Below are positions 37,503 through 46,698 of a DNA stretch of 64,000 bases, piece after piece. The stretch spans positions 372,001 to 436,000 of the forward strand of contig JAUIDN010000001.1 of the NCBI GenBank assembly GCA_030428615.1, read 5' to 3'. Every line of letters starts with the position of its first letter. Position 1 is the first letter of the stretch. The position numbers were made by a program, and so were the translations under genes. A model generated the notes under the pieces. The model was not told where the DNA came from. It ran no database searches and saw nothing but the letters and a program-made list of their open reading frames with translations. This DNA comes from Alphaproteobacteria bacterium. Its GTDB lineage: Bacteria; Pseudomonadota; Alphaproteobacteria; Sphingomonadales; Emcibacteraceae.

Positions 37503-38675
37503 ATGAAAAAACCAACTAAGTTTGTTCTTGCGGGTCGAAATAAGAAATGGACCGGGAAAGCGGTTAATCCCCCTGTCTATCATGCCTCAACCATATTACA
37601 TGACAACGTTGAGGGACTAAAACAGGCAATCAAAAACATTCCCAATAATTCAATGTTTTATGGCCGGCGCGGAACCGATACTCATTTCGCTTTTCGTCAG
37701 GCAATGGTGGAACTTGAGGGCGGGCATGGCTGCCTGGTTTACCCGAGTGGAATGGCGGCAATTAACGCCGCGCTAATGACTTTCCTGCAATCCGGCGATC
37801 ATCTTCTGATGGGGGACACGGTGTACGAACCAACGCGAAAATTATGTGATCACATATTAAAAAAAATGGGCATTGAGACAACCTATTATGATCCATTGAT
37901 CGGTTCGGACGTTGAGAAGCTAATTAAAAAAAATACGAAAGTAATTTTTACCGAATCGCCCGGGTCCGTAACGATGGAAATTCAGGACATACCGGCGATT
38001 TCAAAAGTAGCCCATAAACATGACGTAATGGTCATGATCGATAATACATATGGCAATCTTGTCAACTTCGATCCATATGCGCATGGTGTCGATTTATCAG
38101 TTCAGTCAGCAACCAAATATATTGTTGGCCATTCAGATGCAATGCTTGGCACCGTTACCACAACGGAAAAATATTGGAAGAAACTGTTTCATCAAAGTTA
38201 TCTGATGGGATACACGGCGGGTCCCGACGATGTGGACCGCGCGATGCGTGGCATAAGAACAATTAGACCACGTCTCAAACAACATGAAAACAGCGCGTTG
38301 GAAATCGCAAAATGGCTGAAGGAAGAAAATCTGGTCGACTTGGTTCTGCATCCGGCAATGAAAGACTGCCCGGGTCACAATATTTGGAAACGTGATTTTA
38401 AAGGTTCCAACGGTCTTTTTTCATTTACGTTCAAACGAGGTCACGAAAAAGCACTAATCGCATTCCTTGATAACCTGAAGCTGTTTAAAATGGGGTACAG
38501 CTGGGGCGGTTTTGAAAGCCTCGCCATGAGCTTTTATGATCTAAAAAATGAACGAACGCTTGATAACTGGGACAACTATGGATCGCTCGTAAGGCTACAT
38601 GTCGGTCTGGAAGATACAGAGGATCTAATCGACGATTTAAAACAGGGTTTTGAACATTATCGTAACGCCCTTTAG
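37503..38675 (+). CDS. metC: Cystathionine beta-lyase
   Basis: NPPVYHASTILHDN, YGRRGTDTHFAFRQAM, DLSVQSATKYIVGHSDAMLG PLP lysine. Confidence 0.93.
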   Translation: MKKPTKFVLAGRNKKWTGKAVNPPVYHASTILHDNVEGLKQAIKNIPNNSMFYGRRGTDTHFAFRQAMVELEGGHGCLVYPSGMAAINAALMTFLQSGDHLLMGDTVYEPTRKLCDHILKKMGIETTYYDPLIGSDVEKLIKKNTKVIFTESPGSVTMEIQDIPAISKVAHKHDVMVMIDNTYGNLVNFDPYAHGVDLSVQSATKYIVGHSDAMLGTVTTTEKYWKKLFHQSYLMGYTAGPDDVDRAMRGIRTIRPRLKQHENSALEIAKWLKEENLVDLVLHPAMKDCPGHNIWKRDFKGSNGLFSFTFKRGHEKALIAFLDNLKLFKMGYSWGGFESLAMSFYDLKNERTLDNWDNYGSLVRLHVGLEDTEDLIDDLKQGFEHYRNAL

Positions 38676-39467
38676 TTACACTTTCTTGAGCACAAGAAAC
38701 CGACCGCACAGGAATAGGACTGTAGCGCTCAGAACGATTGCGGGCCCGGTCGGAACATCCCAATGGCTCGATGCCCAGACACCACTAAGGACGGAAATAA
38801 TTCCACCGAGGGAAGAAAACATAATCATCTGCAATGGCGTTCGTGAAATTGTCCGTGCCGCCGCCGCGGGAATAATCATCAGCGCCGTGATCAGCAACAC
38901 GCCGATAACTTTAAGAGCGACGGCAACAAGAAACGCAATCAAAAGCATGTAGATAATCTTGACCCTGTTTACTTTTACGCCTTCGGTATGAGCTAGATCC
39001 TCATGTACCGTAAGCGAAAGCAAATCCCTCCAGATAAAATAGAGACAAAGCGCCGATAAGCTGGCAACGCCGGCAATTGTGTATATGTTTCTCTCGCTTA
39101 TCGCCAGAATATCACCAATCAGATAATACATCATATCGGTGCGAAAATGGTCCATCATTGAAATCACAATCATGCCGATGGAAAGGGCACTATGCGCCAG
39201 AATACCCAGCAACGTATCGGATGAAAACCGCCTGTCCCGCTGCAAAAACAAAAGCATCATTGCCACGGCAGAACAGGTTGCGATCATTATAAGCGGATTT
39301 TCGCTATCGAATGCAATTCCAAGAGCAACACCCATCAGCGCCGAATGAGAGACCGTATCGCCAAAATACGCCATCTTCCGCCAAACCATAAAGCACCCTA
39401 AGGGTCCGGCAACTGCCGCTACCATAACACCTGCAATTAAAGCATTTACGATAAACTCATCAATCAT
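38676..39467 (-). CDS. znuB: Zinc ABC transporter permease ZnuB
   Basis: FMVWRKMAYFGDTVSHSALMGVALG, ALKVIGVLLITALMIIPAAAAR; start chosen at MIDEF (39467). Confidence 0.92.
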   Translation of the reverse strand: MIDEFIVNALIAGVMVAAVAGPLGCFMVWRKMAYFGDTVSHSALMGVALGIAFDSENPLIMIATCSAVAMMLLFLQRDRRFSSDTLLGILAHSALSIGMIVISMMDHFRTDMMYYLIGDILAISERNIYTIAGVASLSALCLYFIWRDLLSLTVHEDLAHTEGVKVNRVKIIYMLLIAFLVAVALKVIGVLLITALMIIPAAAARTISRTPLQMIMFSSLGGIISVLSGVWASSHWDVPTGPAIVLSATVLFLCGRFLVLKKV

Positions 39468-40209
39468 TGTGGTGCTCATGGTGTTTGTGATCGTGATCGG
39501 GGGCATGGTCATGGGTATATATGGCGATACCTTCCATTGGCCTTCCCATCAGTGCATGATATTCCGGATCCTGCCTGATAAATTCCGGTGATCCCGAACA
39601 ACAGATATGCCTGTTTAGGCAGATAACCTGATCCGTTGATGCCATAACCAAATGAAGATCATGGGAAATCATCAATACGCCACAACCCGTGTCATCCCTG
39701 ATTTTTGCGATAAGGCCATATATTTCCTGTTGCCCCATAATATCAATCCCCTGCACCGGTTCATCAAGAACCAACAAATCCGGATGACCAAGAATTGCCC
39801 GGGCCAGCAATATTCGTTGCATTTCACCGCCAGAAGCGCTTTGAACGGGCTGATTGGCGAGTTCACACAATCTGACGGTTTCCAGTGCCTGTTCCACATC
39901 GGCATATGTTGTGTTCGGCCTAAGATACAAAAAGTCCCGCACATTCAGGGGCAGAACCTCGTCGATCATTACCTTCTGTGGCATATATCCGATCGTAATT
40001 GATTTATCGCGGTAGACTTTCCCGGAACTTGCTTCAAGAATGCCCAGCGAAATTTTCATAAGAGTACTTTTGCCTGCACCGTTCGGCCCAATCAGGGTGA
40101 CGGTCTGTCCGCGGTTTACAGAAAAAGAAATATCTTCCAGTACAAGATTTTTGTGATAACTTTTGCAGACATTCTCTAATCTCAAAAGCTGACCAGCTTC
40201 GCTGCTCAT
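39460..40209 (-). CDS. znuC: Zinc ABC transporter ATP-binding protein ZnuC with His-rich C-terminus
   Basis: LIGPNGAGKSTL, SGGEMQRILLARA, LLVLDEPVQGID; tail HDHAPDHDHKHHEHHND. Confidence 0.93.
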   Translation of the reverse strand: MSSEAGQLLRLENVCKSYHKNLVLEDISFSVNRGQTVTLIGPNGAGKSTLMKISLGILEASSGKVYRDKSITIGYMPQKVMIDEVLPLNVRDFLYLRPNTTYADVEQALETVRLCELANQPVQSASGGEMQRILLARAILGHPDLLVLDEPVQGIDIMGQQEIYGLIAKIRDDTGCGVLMISHDLHLVMASTDQVICLNRHICCSGSPEFIRQDPEYHALMGRPMEGIAIYTHDHAPDHDHKHHEHHND

Positions 40210-40214
40210 ACCAT

Positions 40215-40676
40215 CTACGCCCTGCAGTTTTCGCAGATTCCGGCGATCTCAAGAATGGAGTTTTTATAAGTGTAGCCGTTCTCGAAAGCCGCTTTTTCAA
40301 TCACATCGTGTAGTGATTTTTCGTTCATCTCTGTTACGTTACTACACTTGGTGCAGATCAAAAAATGGCCCTGATGTTTATGTGCAGGATCACTACAGCC
40401 AACAAACGCGTTCAGCGACTCGATTCTATGAACGAACCCTTCTTCGATAAGAAAATCCAGCGCCCTATAAACCGTAGGTGGTGCGACACGTTTTTTTCCC
40501 TCACTCAGTAAATCAAGCACTTCATAAGCGGTAATCGGTTCATGTTTACTCCAAACAAGTTCAAGAACTCTGCGCCTTAGAGGCGTAAATCTTGTTTCTC
40601 GTTCTTCGCAGATTTTTTGCGCAGCTTCAAGGGCTGTTTCGATGCAGGCATCATGATCATGCTTATGTTTTAACAC
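40215..40676 (-). CDS. zur: Fur-family regulator, probable Zur
   Basis: RFTPLRRRVLELVWSKHEPITAYEVLDLL, APPTVYRALDFLIEEGFVHRIESLNAFVGC, CTKC..CENC; precedes znuCB. Confidence 0.9.
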   Translation of the reverse strand: MLKHKHDHDACIETALEAAQKICEERETRFTPLRRRVLELVWSKHEPITAYEVLDLLSEGKKRVAPPTVYRALDFLIEEGFVHRIESLNAFVGCSDPAHKHQGHFLICTKCSNVTEMNEKSLHDVIEKAAFENGYTYKNSILEIAGICENCRA

Positions 40677-40765
40677 AGCTTACCTCTTATATTACTATTC
40701 CATAGAGACATTAAATGTGATATTGCCCTGATTGCTAAGGAATATCAAGTCATCTGGAAAATATT

Positions 40766-41179
40766 ATGGCGAGCACCAAAAATAACGACTTATTAGATCA
40801 GTTTATTGGGAAACTGAAATTTAACGCTGACGGTCTCATGCCCGCCATTGCTCAAGATGCCAGTTCAATGGAAGTCCTGATGATGGCATGGATGAATGAT
40901 GTGGCCATAAAGGAAACACTTACGAGTGGACAAGTTTGCTATTTTTCCCGTTCGCGACAAAAGTTGTGGAAAAAAGGAGAAACATCGGGGCAGATTCAAA
41001 TCCTGCAAAAATTCCGTGTTGATTGCGATCAAGATACAATATTATTGTTGGTGGATCAAGTTGGTGTCGCCTGTCACACCGGGCGCAGAAGCTGTTTTTT
41101 TGAAGAAGTTGACAAAAAAGGAAACGTTCAAATCATCGCAGAGGTGATAACCGACCCCGACGAACTGTACCAAAAGTAA
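40766..41179 (+). CDS. hisI: Phosphoribosyl-AMP cyclohydrolase
   Basis: MMAWMNDVAIKETLTSGQVCYFSRSRQKLWKKGETSGQ, DQVGVACHTGRRSCFF. Confidence 0.96.
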   Translation: MASTKNNDLLDQFIGKLKFNADGLMPAIAQDASSMEVLMMAWMNDVAIKETLTSGQVCYFSRSRQKLWKKGETSGQIQILQKFRVDCDQDTILLLVDQVGVACHTGRRSCFFEEVDKKGNVQIIAEVITDPDELYQK

Positions 41180-41181
41180 AT

Positions 41182-41502
41182 TTATCTATCAGGTGATGAA
41201 AAAGAGCATAATTCAGGCTTACCCTCACAACAGTCTGTTACCAGATAATCCATAAACAGCTTCGTATGTTCAATTTCCACTTTGTACTTCAGAATGCGAC
41301 CTTCACGCGTGAAAGTTATTAAGCCAGCGTTGGTTAATATATTAAGATGCGAGGATAGCGTATTTTGAGCAACACCAAGCATTTCCGCAATCCTGCCTGC
41401 CGGCATCCCGTTCTTTCCTTGTTTTATTAACAAGCGAAAAACACTGAACCGGGTTGGTTGTGCAAGGGCGGAAAGTATTTTTACCGCAATATCGTCGTTC
41501 AT
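41182..41502 (-). CDS. arsR: ArsR-family transcriptional regulator
   Basis: LSALAQPTRFSVFRLLIKQGKNGMPAGRIAEMLGVAQNTLSSHLNILTNAGLI. Confidence 0.9.
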   Translation of the reverse strand: MNDDIAVKILSALAQPTRFSVFRLLIKQGKNGMPAGRIAEMLGVAQNTLSSHLNILTNAGLITFTREGRILKYKVEIEHTKLFMDYLVTDCCEGKPELCSFSSPDR

Positions 41503-42743
41503 GAAACTTTCCTTTGATGATTAAGCGGCAAAGTCAATGCTACCGCTAAAATGACCATAACGGTCGAAGTTATCAGACAAGCAGAAAGTCCATAAAGCTG
41601 ATAGATCAGACCGGACAAAAACGTTCCCAAAACACGACCAATCGCATTTGCCATATAATAAAACCCTATATTGAGAGACACGCTTTCCCGGTTGGCATAC
41701 CCCACGATGAGGTAAGAATGAATGGCAGAATTTATGGCAAAAATGATCCCAAACAATATAAGCCCTCCTATAAGCCAATTTGACGGATTGAGATCCGGGC
41801 TTAAATCATGGAGAAACGATTGCCCAAAATCGCTAATGCCAAAAGCTATCAATGCAGGGAAAACGCAGAGAACAGACCCCCAAATTTTTGCTGAAAGTGC
41901 CGCCGACATTGTACCGTGCTCATATTGAAGGAATTTGGGTACAAGTGCCTGGACCAATCCATAGCCGATAACCCAAATCGCCATAAAAGCGCCGGTCTGA
42001 TTAAAACTCCAATCAAAATTACTGACCAAAAACACAGGGACACCAACGACGAACCAAACATCGCGGCTGCAAAACAAAAACACCCGTGCAGCAGACAGGT
42101 AGTTTATTTCTCTTGATTTTGAGAAAATTTCTCTAAATTTCACCTTCCTGTTTAATTTGCCAAAACCCTGATCCAGTAACATAAAACCAACAACTAACAC
42201 GAACGCCAAACATACAGCCATAGACAGTAACGCATCCTTAAAACCAAGTGATTGAAGCAGGAATGCACCAACAAAGAAACCTGCACCTTTCAACGCATTC
42301 TTTGACCCGGTGAGTATTGACACCCACCTAAATAAAGTGGATTGATTGTCTTCTGCGACCACGAATTTAATGGCTGATTTGGAGCTCATTTTGGTCAGAT
42401 CTTTTGCTATTCCTGAAAGCGCCTGAGATGCCATAACATAAAAAATCGACATGGCGACTGTAAAACCTTCTGGTAAATAAGCTAAAACTGTCAAGGCAAC
42501 AATTTGAAGAAAAAGTCCACTGTAAAGTGTTATTTTCAAGCCATACTTTGCACCAAGCCAGCCGCCAAACAGATTGGTAATCACACCCATAATTTCATAA
42601 AGAATAAAAAGAAACGCGAGATCAACGGGATTAAATCCCAGGCTGTGAAAATGCAAAAGAACAAGCATACGTAGTGCCCCATCGGTGAGCGTAAAGCCCC
42701 AATAGGACGCGGTAACAATGCTATAACTTCTAATGTCTGCCAT
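41499..42743 (-). CDS. arsJ: MFS organoarsenical efflux transporter ArsJ
   Basis: YWGFTLTDGALRMLVLLHFHSLGF...SGIAKDLTKMSSKSAIKFV; neighbours ArsR and GAPDH. Confidence 0.88.
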   Translation of the reverse strand: MADIRSYSIVTASYWGFTLTDGALRMLVLLHFHSLGFNPVDLAFLFILYEIMGVITNLFGGWLGAKYGLKITLYSGLFLQIVALTVLAYLPEGFTVAMSIFYVMASQALSGIAKDLTKMSSKSAIKFVVAEDNQSTLFRWVSILTGSKNALKGAGFFVGAFLLQSLGFKDALLSMAVCLAFVLVVGFMLLDQGFGKLNRKVKFREIFSKSREINYLSAARVFLFCSRDVWFVVGVPVFLVSNFDWSFNQTGAFMAIWVIGYGLVQALVPKFLQYEHGTMSAALSAKIWGSVLCVFPALIAFGISDFGQSFLHDLSPDLNPSNWLIGGLILFGIIFAINSAIHSYLIVGYANRESVSLNIGFYYMANAIGRVLGTFLSGLIYQLYGLSACLITSTVMVILAVALTLPLNHQRKVS

Positions 42744-42744
42744 A

Positions 42745-43752
42745 TTACATCCCTGATGCAATCATCTTTGCAAGTTCAGCCATTCTGTGTACATATCCCC
42801 ATTCGTTATCATACCACGCGTAAACCTTAAGCTGGGTATCATTCACAACCATTGTCGATTGCGCATCAATAATCGAAGAACGCGGATCATTCAAATAATC
42901 AACCGATACCAATGGCCGTTCTTCGTAGCCCAAAATACCGGAAAGGTAACTTTCCGACGCTTCCCTGAATAACCGGTTGATTTCATCACTGGTAACAGAT
43001 TTATTCATTTCAAACACACAATCCGTGAGTGATGCGTTTAATAATGGAACCCTGACCGCATGACCGTTTAATCTTCCTTTAAGTTCCGGGTAAATTAACG
43101 TGATCGCGGTTGCAGAACCCGTCGTCGTTGGGATCATTGATGTAAGACCTGACCGCGCCCTTCTAAGATCATTATGCGGTGCATCAACAATGACCTGTGT
43201 ATTCGTAATGTCATGAATTGTCGTGATAGAACCGTGCTTAATTCCAATTTTTTCATGAAGCACCTTTACTACCGGCGCGAGACAATTTGTGGTGCAAGAA
43301 GCCGCAGTAATCAGATCATGCTTTTCAGGGTCATATAAATGATGGTTTACACCCATCACCAGGTTTAGCGCGCCTTCTTCTTTCACGGGTGCCGAGACGA
43401 GGATTTTTTTTATGCCTTTATCATAATAAGGTGACAACAACGCCCGCGATTTAAATTTACCGGAACATTCGATTACGATATCCACGTCATCACCTGACCA
43501 TGGTATGTCGGCGGGATTTTTATGTTGGCTATAAGCAATATTCCTACTGTCAACGGTAATAAAACCATTTCCGAAATCCGTATCCTTATCAAAAATGCCA
43601 TGCACTGAATCAAATTTTAATAGATGCGCACTCGTCTGCGCAGAAGCATTTGGTTCATTAATCGCTACAAGTGATAATTGCTCATTATTCGGAAGAACAC
43701 GGGCAAAAAGTCTTCCCATCCGCCCGAAACCGTTTATCGCTACTTTCTTCAT
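42745..43752 (-). CDS. ArsJ-associated glyceraldehyde-3-phosphate dehydrogenase
   Basis: [48 protein letters not shown]. Confidence 0.9.
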   Translation of the reverse strand: MKKVAINGFGRMGRLFARVLPNNEQLSLVAINEPNASAQTSAHLLKFDSVHGIFDKDTDFGNGFITVDSRNIAYSQHKNPADIPWSGDDVDIVIECSGKFKSRALLSPYYDKGIKKILVSAPVKEEGALNLVMGVNHHLYDPEKHDLITAASCTTNCLAPVVKVLHEKIGIKHGSITTIHDITNTQVIVDAPHNDLRRARSGLTSMIPTTTGSATAITLIYPELKGRLNGHAVRVPLLNASLTDCVFEMNKSVTSDEINRLFREASESYLSGILGYEERPLVSVDYLNDPRSSIIDAQSTMVVNDTQLKVYAWYDNEWGYVHRMAELAKMIASGM

Positions 43753-43788
43753 AACAACCCCTTTTTATTTATATATCAATATATCGAC

Positions 43789-43802
43789 AAATATCGATAT
43801 TT
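43789..43802. promoter_or_regulatory. Candidate ArsR operator: perfect palindrome AAATATCGATATTT, preceded by ATATATCAATATATCGAC
   Basis: 14-bp perfect palindrome 37 bp upstream of the first gene of the arsenic operon. Confidence 0.6.
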
Positions 43803-43887
43803 CTAAGGGGATACAAGTGAATTATTTATGACTAAAGGAATTTGAGACGTGTTAAGCCGTGGATCAATTTTTTTGGCCACAAAAAAA

Positions 43888-43908
43888 GGAGCCAATGGCT
43901 CCTTTTTT
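43888..43908. terminator. Rho-independent terminator (GGAGCC-AAT-GGCTCC-T6, A7 upstream), bidirectional
   Basis: Lies 3' of the IorB-like gene on the minus strand; T-tracts in both orientations. Confidence 0.88.
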
Positions 43909-43928
43909 ATCTTAAAATCTTGATCGTT

Positions 43929-46148
43929 TTAGGCGCTCATCGCCTGCTCAAGCTGATCGGCAATAGGCAGTTTCCGTATCCGAACACCACATGCATCATA
44001 AATCGCATTACAAAGAGCAGGAATTGCCGCCGGAAGCGCCATTTCACCCATACCGCGCGGCTCAATGTTGTTTTTGGCGACTTCTGCGTCAAACTGGGTC
44101 GGCGCCGACGCAATTCGCGCCATTTGATAGGTATCAAAATTATTGGTCACCACACGTCCGCCTTCAATTTCAATCTTTTGACCAAGGGCAGCACTAAAGC
44201 CATCCAGGGTTCCGCCTTCGATCTGACCTTTACAGCCAAGCGGGTTTATCACGACACCCGGGTCACATGCGCCGGAAGCTTTAACAATGGTCAGTGTACC
44301 ATCATCATCAACCTTGACTTCAACCACAGCGGCAGCATAACCGCCAAATGTCATGAAGCTTGCGACACCCATACCGTGCCCTTTCGGAAGTTGTTTGCCC
44401 CATCCTGCATTTTTGGCAGCGATTTGAAGAACGTTTATAAACCGATCCGCACGCATAAAATCACTACTGAAGCCGGGATGCGGCGTGTCACCGGTTTCAC
44501 GGAACATATCCAGACGGTATTCAAGGGGGTCTTTCCCGGCCAGATGCGCCATTTCATCAACGAATGACTGCATGGCGTACCCGGCAACATTCTCCGTCGG
44601 ACCACGCCACGGACCACTTGGGAGAACCTGTTTATGCACAACTTCACCACGGTAGTTCGGAATATGATGTGCCGGAAAGGCATGCTGCGCAAAATCATTG
44701 TCCGTTGAACAATGGAGATAGTTCGCCGCAACAATTTTTCCATTCTCATCAAGACCGCCACGGAAAACGTGACGCCCTTTCGGATTATAAAAATCCTGCT
44801 CAAGGTCATCTTCACGTGTCCAGATTACCTTAACCGGCTTTCCTGCCGCTTTTGAACAAAGTGCCGCTTCGGTAACGGCATCGACAATAAACTTACGCCC
44901 GAAACCTGACCCGATACGCGTAATCGTTACATCAAACTGGTCGTGCGTATAGCCCGGGAACACCTGCATTAAATCATTCATCACACGGTTGACGGTCTGA
45001 TTTCCGGCAATAACCGTAATTTTATCATCTTTCACATCCGCAATACCGCATGGTGTTTCCATGGTCGCATGCGCCCAATAAGGTTGCTCATAAGCAACCT
45101 CAAGGGTTTTATCCGCAGCGGCATAGGCGGCATCAAAATCACCATGTTCAATTTTAACCTCGCGGTCACCACTTTCGACCATTTTATCAAATTCGCTATC
45201 GATCCACGCATTGTCAGCATGCGCCCACATGCTGTCATCCCATTCAATGTCAAGCGCATCTCTACCTTTAAGGGCGGCCCAGTGATTATCCGCGATGATC
45301 GCCACACCATCGGCGATGATCTTCTGCTTGCTGCGGTCTTCCGGAATTCTATGAATGCGGACGACTTTGCGGACACCTGGCACTTTAAGCGCTGCGGTAT
45401 CGTCGTAAGATTTCACCAATCCGTCGATATAAGGGCAACGGGCGATCACCGCATTAAGCATGCCCGGTAGTTCCATATCCATACAATAGATCGGATTGCC
45501 TACCGCAATATCCGTTGCCGCTTTTTGTGGTTGATCTGTCCCGATGATTTTATATTCAGAATAATCCTTAAGTTTCGGCTCCTCATCAAGAGTCACATTT
45601 GCGGCCGCATCAACAAGGCTTCCGTAACTTACACGGTTAGAACCATGTACTATATAACCCTTATCTGTTTTAAGATCGCCTACTGCAACATTCACCATTT
45701 CCGAAGCAGCCTTGACGAGCCGCGCTCGCGCCTCAGCACCAGCCTGACGCAACATGACATAGGAGCGGCGGATAGCCTGACTACCACCAGTTGACTGATG
45801 AATCGGCTGGCCTTTATATTCTTCGTCAGCATGACCGCGTTGACCACGTTCTTTCTTATATAGCGGTGGAAGTTTTTCGACTTTGACCTTTTCAAAATCA
45901 ACATCCAGTTCTTCCGCAACAATCATCGGAAGCGCAGTACTGACACCCGTACCGTCATCGGGAACCGAATAACCGATTGTAATTGTGTTATCCCGGTCGA
46001 TTTTAAGGTAAAACCCAAGGTTCGTATCCAGATTACGGTAGCGATCGCCACCCATATCTTGTGCAAAACTGAAATTAGGGGCTGTTATAACAAGCGCACC
46101 TGTCGCAGCGGAAACCTGTAAGAAACGTCTTCTTGATAAATCCTGCAT
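43929..46148 (-). CDS. Xanthine dehydrogenase-family molybdopterin-binding subunit (isoquinoline 1-oxidoreductase beta-like), Tat signal
   Basis: SRRRFLQVSAATGALVITAP leader; RIGSGFGRKFIVDAVTEAALCSKAAGKPVKVIWTREDD; GPWRGPTENVAGYAMQSFVDE. Confidence 0.92.
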   Translation of the reverse strand: MQDLSRRRFLQVSAATGALVITAPNFSFAQDMGGDRYRNLDTNLGFYLKIDRDNTITIGYSVPDDGTGVSTALPMIVAEELDVDFEKVKVEKLPPLYKKERGQRGHADEEYKGQPIHQSTGGSQAIRRSYVMLRQAGAEARARLVKAASEMVNVAVGDLKTDKGYIVHGSNRVSYGSLVDAAANVTLDEEPKLKDYSEYKIIGTDQPQKAATDIAVGNPIYCMDMELPGMLNAVIARCPYIDGLVKSYDDTAALKVPGVRKVVRIHRIPEDRSKQKIIADGVAIIADNHWAALKGRDALDIEWDDSMWAHADNAWIDSEFDKMVESGDREVKIEHGDFDAAYAAADKTLEVAYEQPYWAHATMETPCGIADVKDDKITVIAGNQTVNRVMNDLMQVFPGYTHDQFDVTITRIGSGFGRKFIVDAVTEAALCSKAAGKPVKVIWTREDDLEQDFYNPKGRHVFRGGLDENGKIVAANYLHCSTDNDFAQHAFPAHHIPNYRGEVVHKQVLPSGPWRGPTENVAGYAMQSFVDEMAHLAGKDPLEYRLDMFRETGDTPHPGFSSDFMRADRFINVLQIAAKNAGWGKQLPKGHGMGVASFMTFGGYAAAVVEVKVDDDGTLTIVKASGACDPGVVINPLGCKGQIEGGTLDGFSAALGQKIEIEGGRVVTNNFDTYQMARIASAPTQFDAEVAKNNIEPRGMGEMALPAAIPALCNAIYDACGVRIRKLPIADQLEQAMSA

Positions 46149-46149
46149 A

Positions 46150-46614
46150 TTACATCTCCCCCCTTAAATATCCTGCGGCACGGTGAATGGCCCTTCGAAT
46201 ACGCATATAACTTGCACAGCGGCAAAGATTATCAATATTGTCATTGATATCTTCATCTGTCGGGTTTGGATATTCTTTAAGAAACGATGCTGCGGCCATA
46301 ATTTGTCCGCTTTGACAGAAACCGCATTGCGACACGTCTTCATCGATCCAGGCACGCTGCACTGCGTGCAATTGTTCTTCATTGCCTAGACCTTCAATCG
46401 TTGTGATGTCCTCACCTTCAATTGCTGCCATTGGAACAGAACAGCTTCGCTGCGCCACACCACCGATATGAACCGTGCAGGCACCGCACATGGCAATACC
46501 GCAGCCGAATTTGGTTCCTCTCAATTTTGCGTCATCGCGTAAATACCACAGAAGCGGCATATCCTCATCACCGTTAAATGTATGGGATTTACCGTTCACC
46601 GTAAATTTAACCAT
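46150..46614 (-). CDS. (2Fe-2S)-binding subunit of the oxidoreductase (IorA-like)
   Basis: KFGCGIAMCGACTVHIGG and CGFCQSGQIM...CRCASYMRIRRAI double 2Fe-2S motifs. Confidence 0.94.
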   Translation of the reverse strand: MVKFTVNGKSHTFNGDEDMPLLWYLRDDAKLRGTKFGCGIAMCGACTVHIGGVAQRSCSVPMAAIEGEDITTIEGLGNEEQLHAVQRAWIDEDVSQCGFCQSGQIMAAASFLKEYPNPTDEDINDNIDNLCRCASYMRIRRAIHRAAGYLRGEM

Positions 46615-46698
46615 AATACCCTCTTATTTTGAATTAATATTCACTTTTAATGATACGATATAACATAATTTTGAAAAATAAAACAGAACCTTTTGTTA

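Noticed and set aside
43842-44567. 241-aa plus-strand ORF
   Set aside because: Mostly antisense to the well-supported molybdopterin-binding subunit gene and crosses a terminator; no domain signature.
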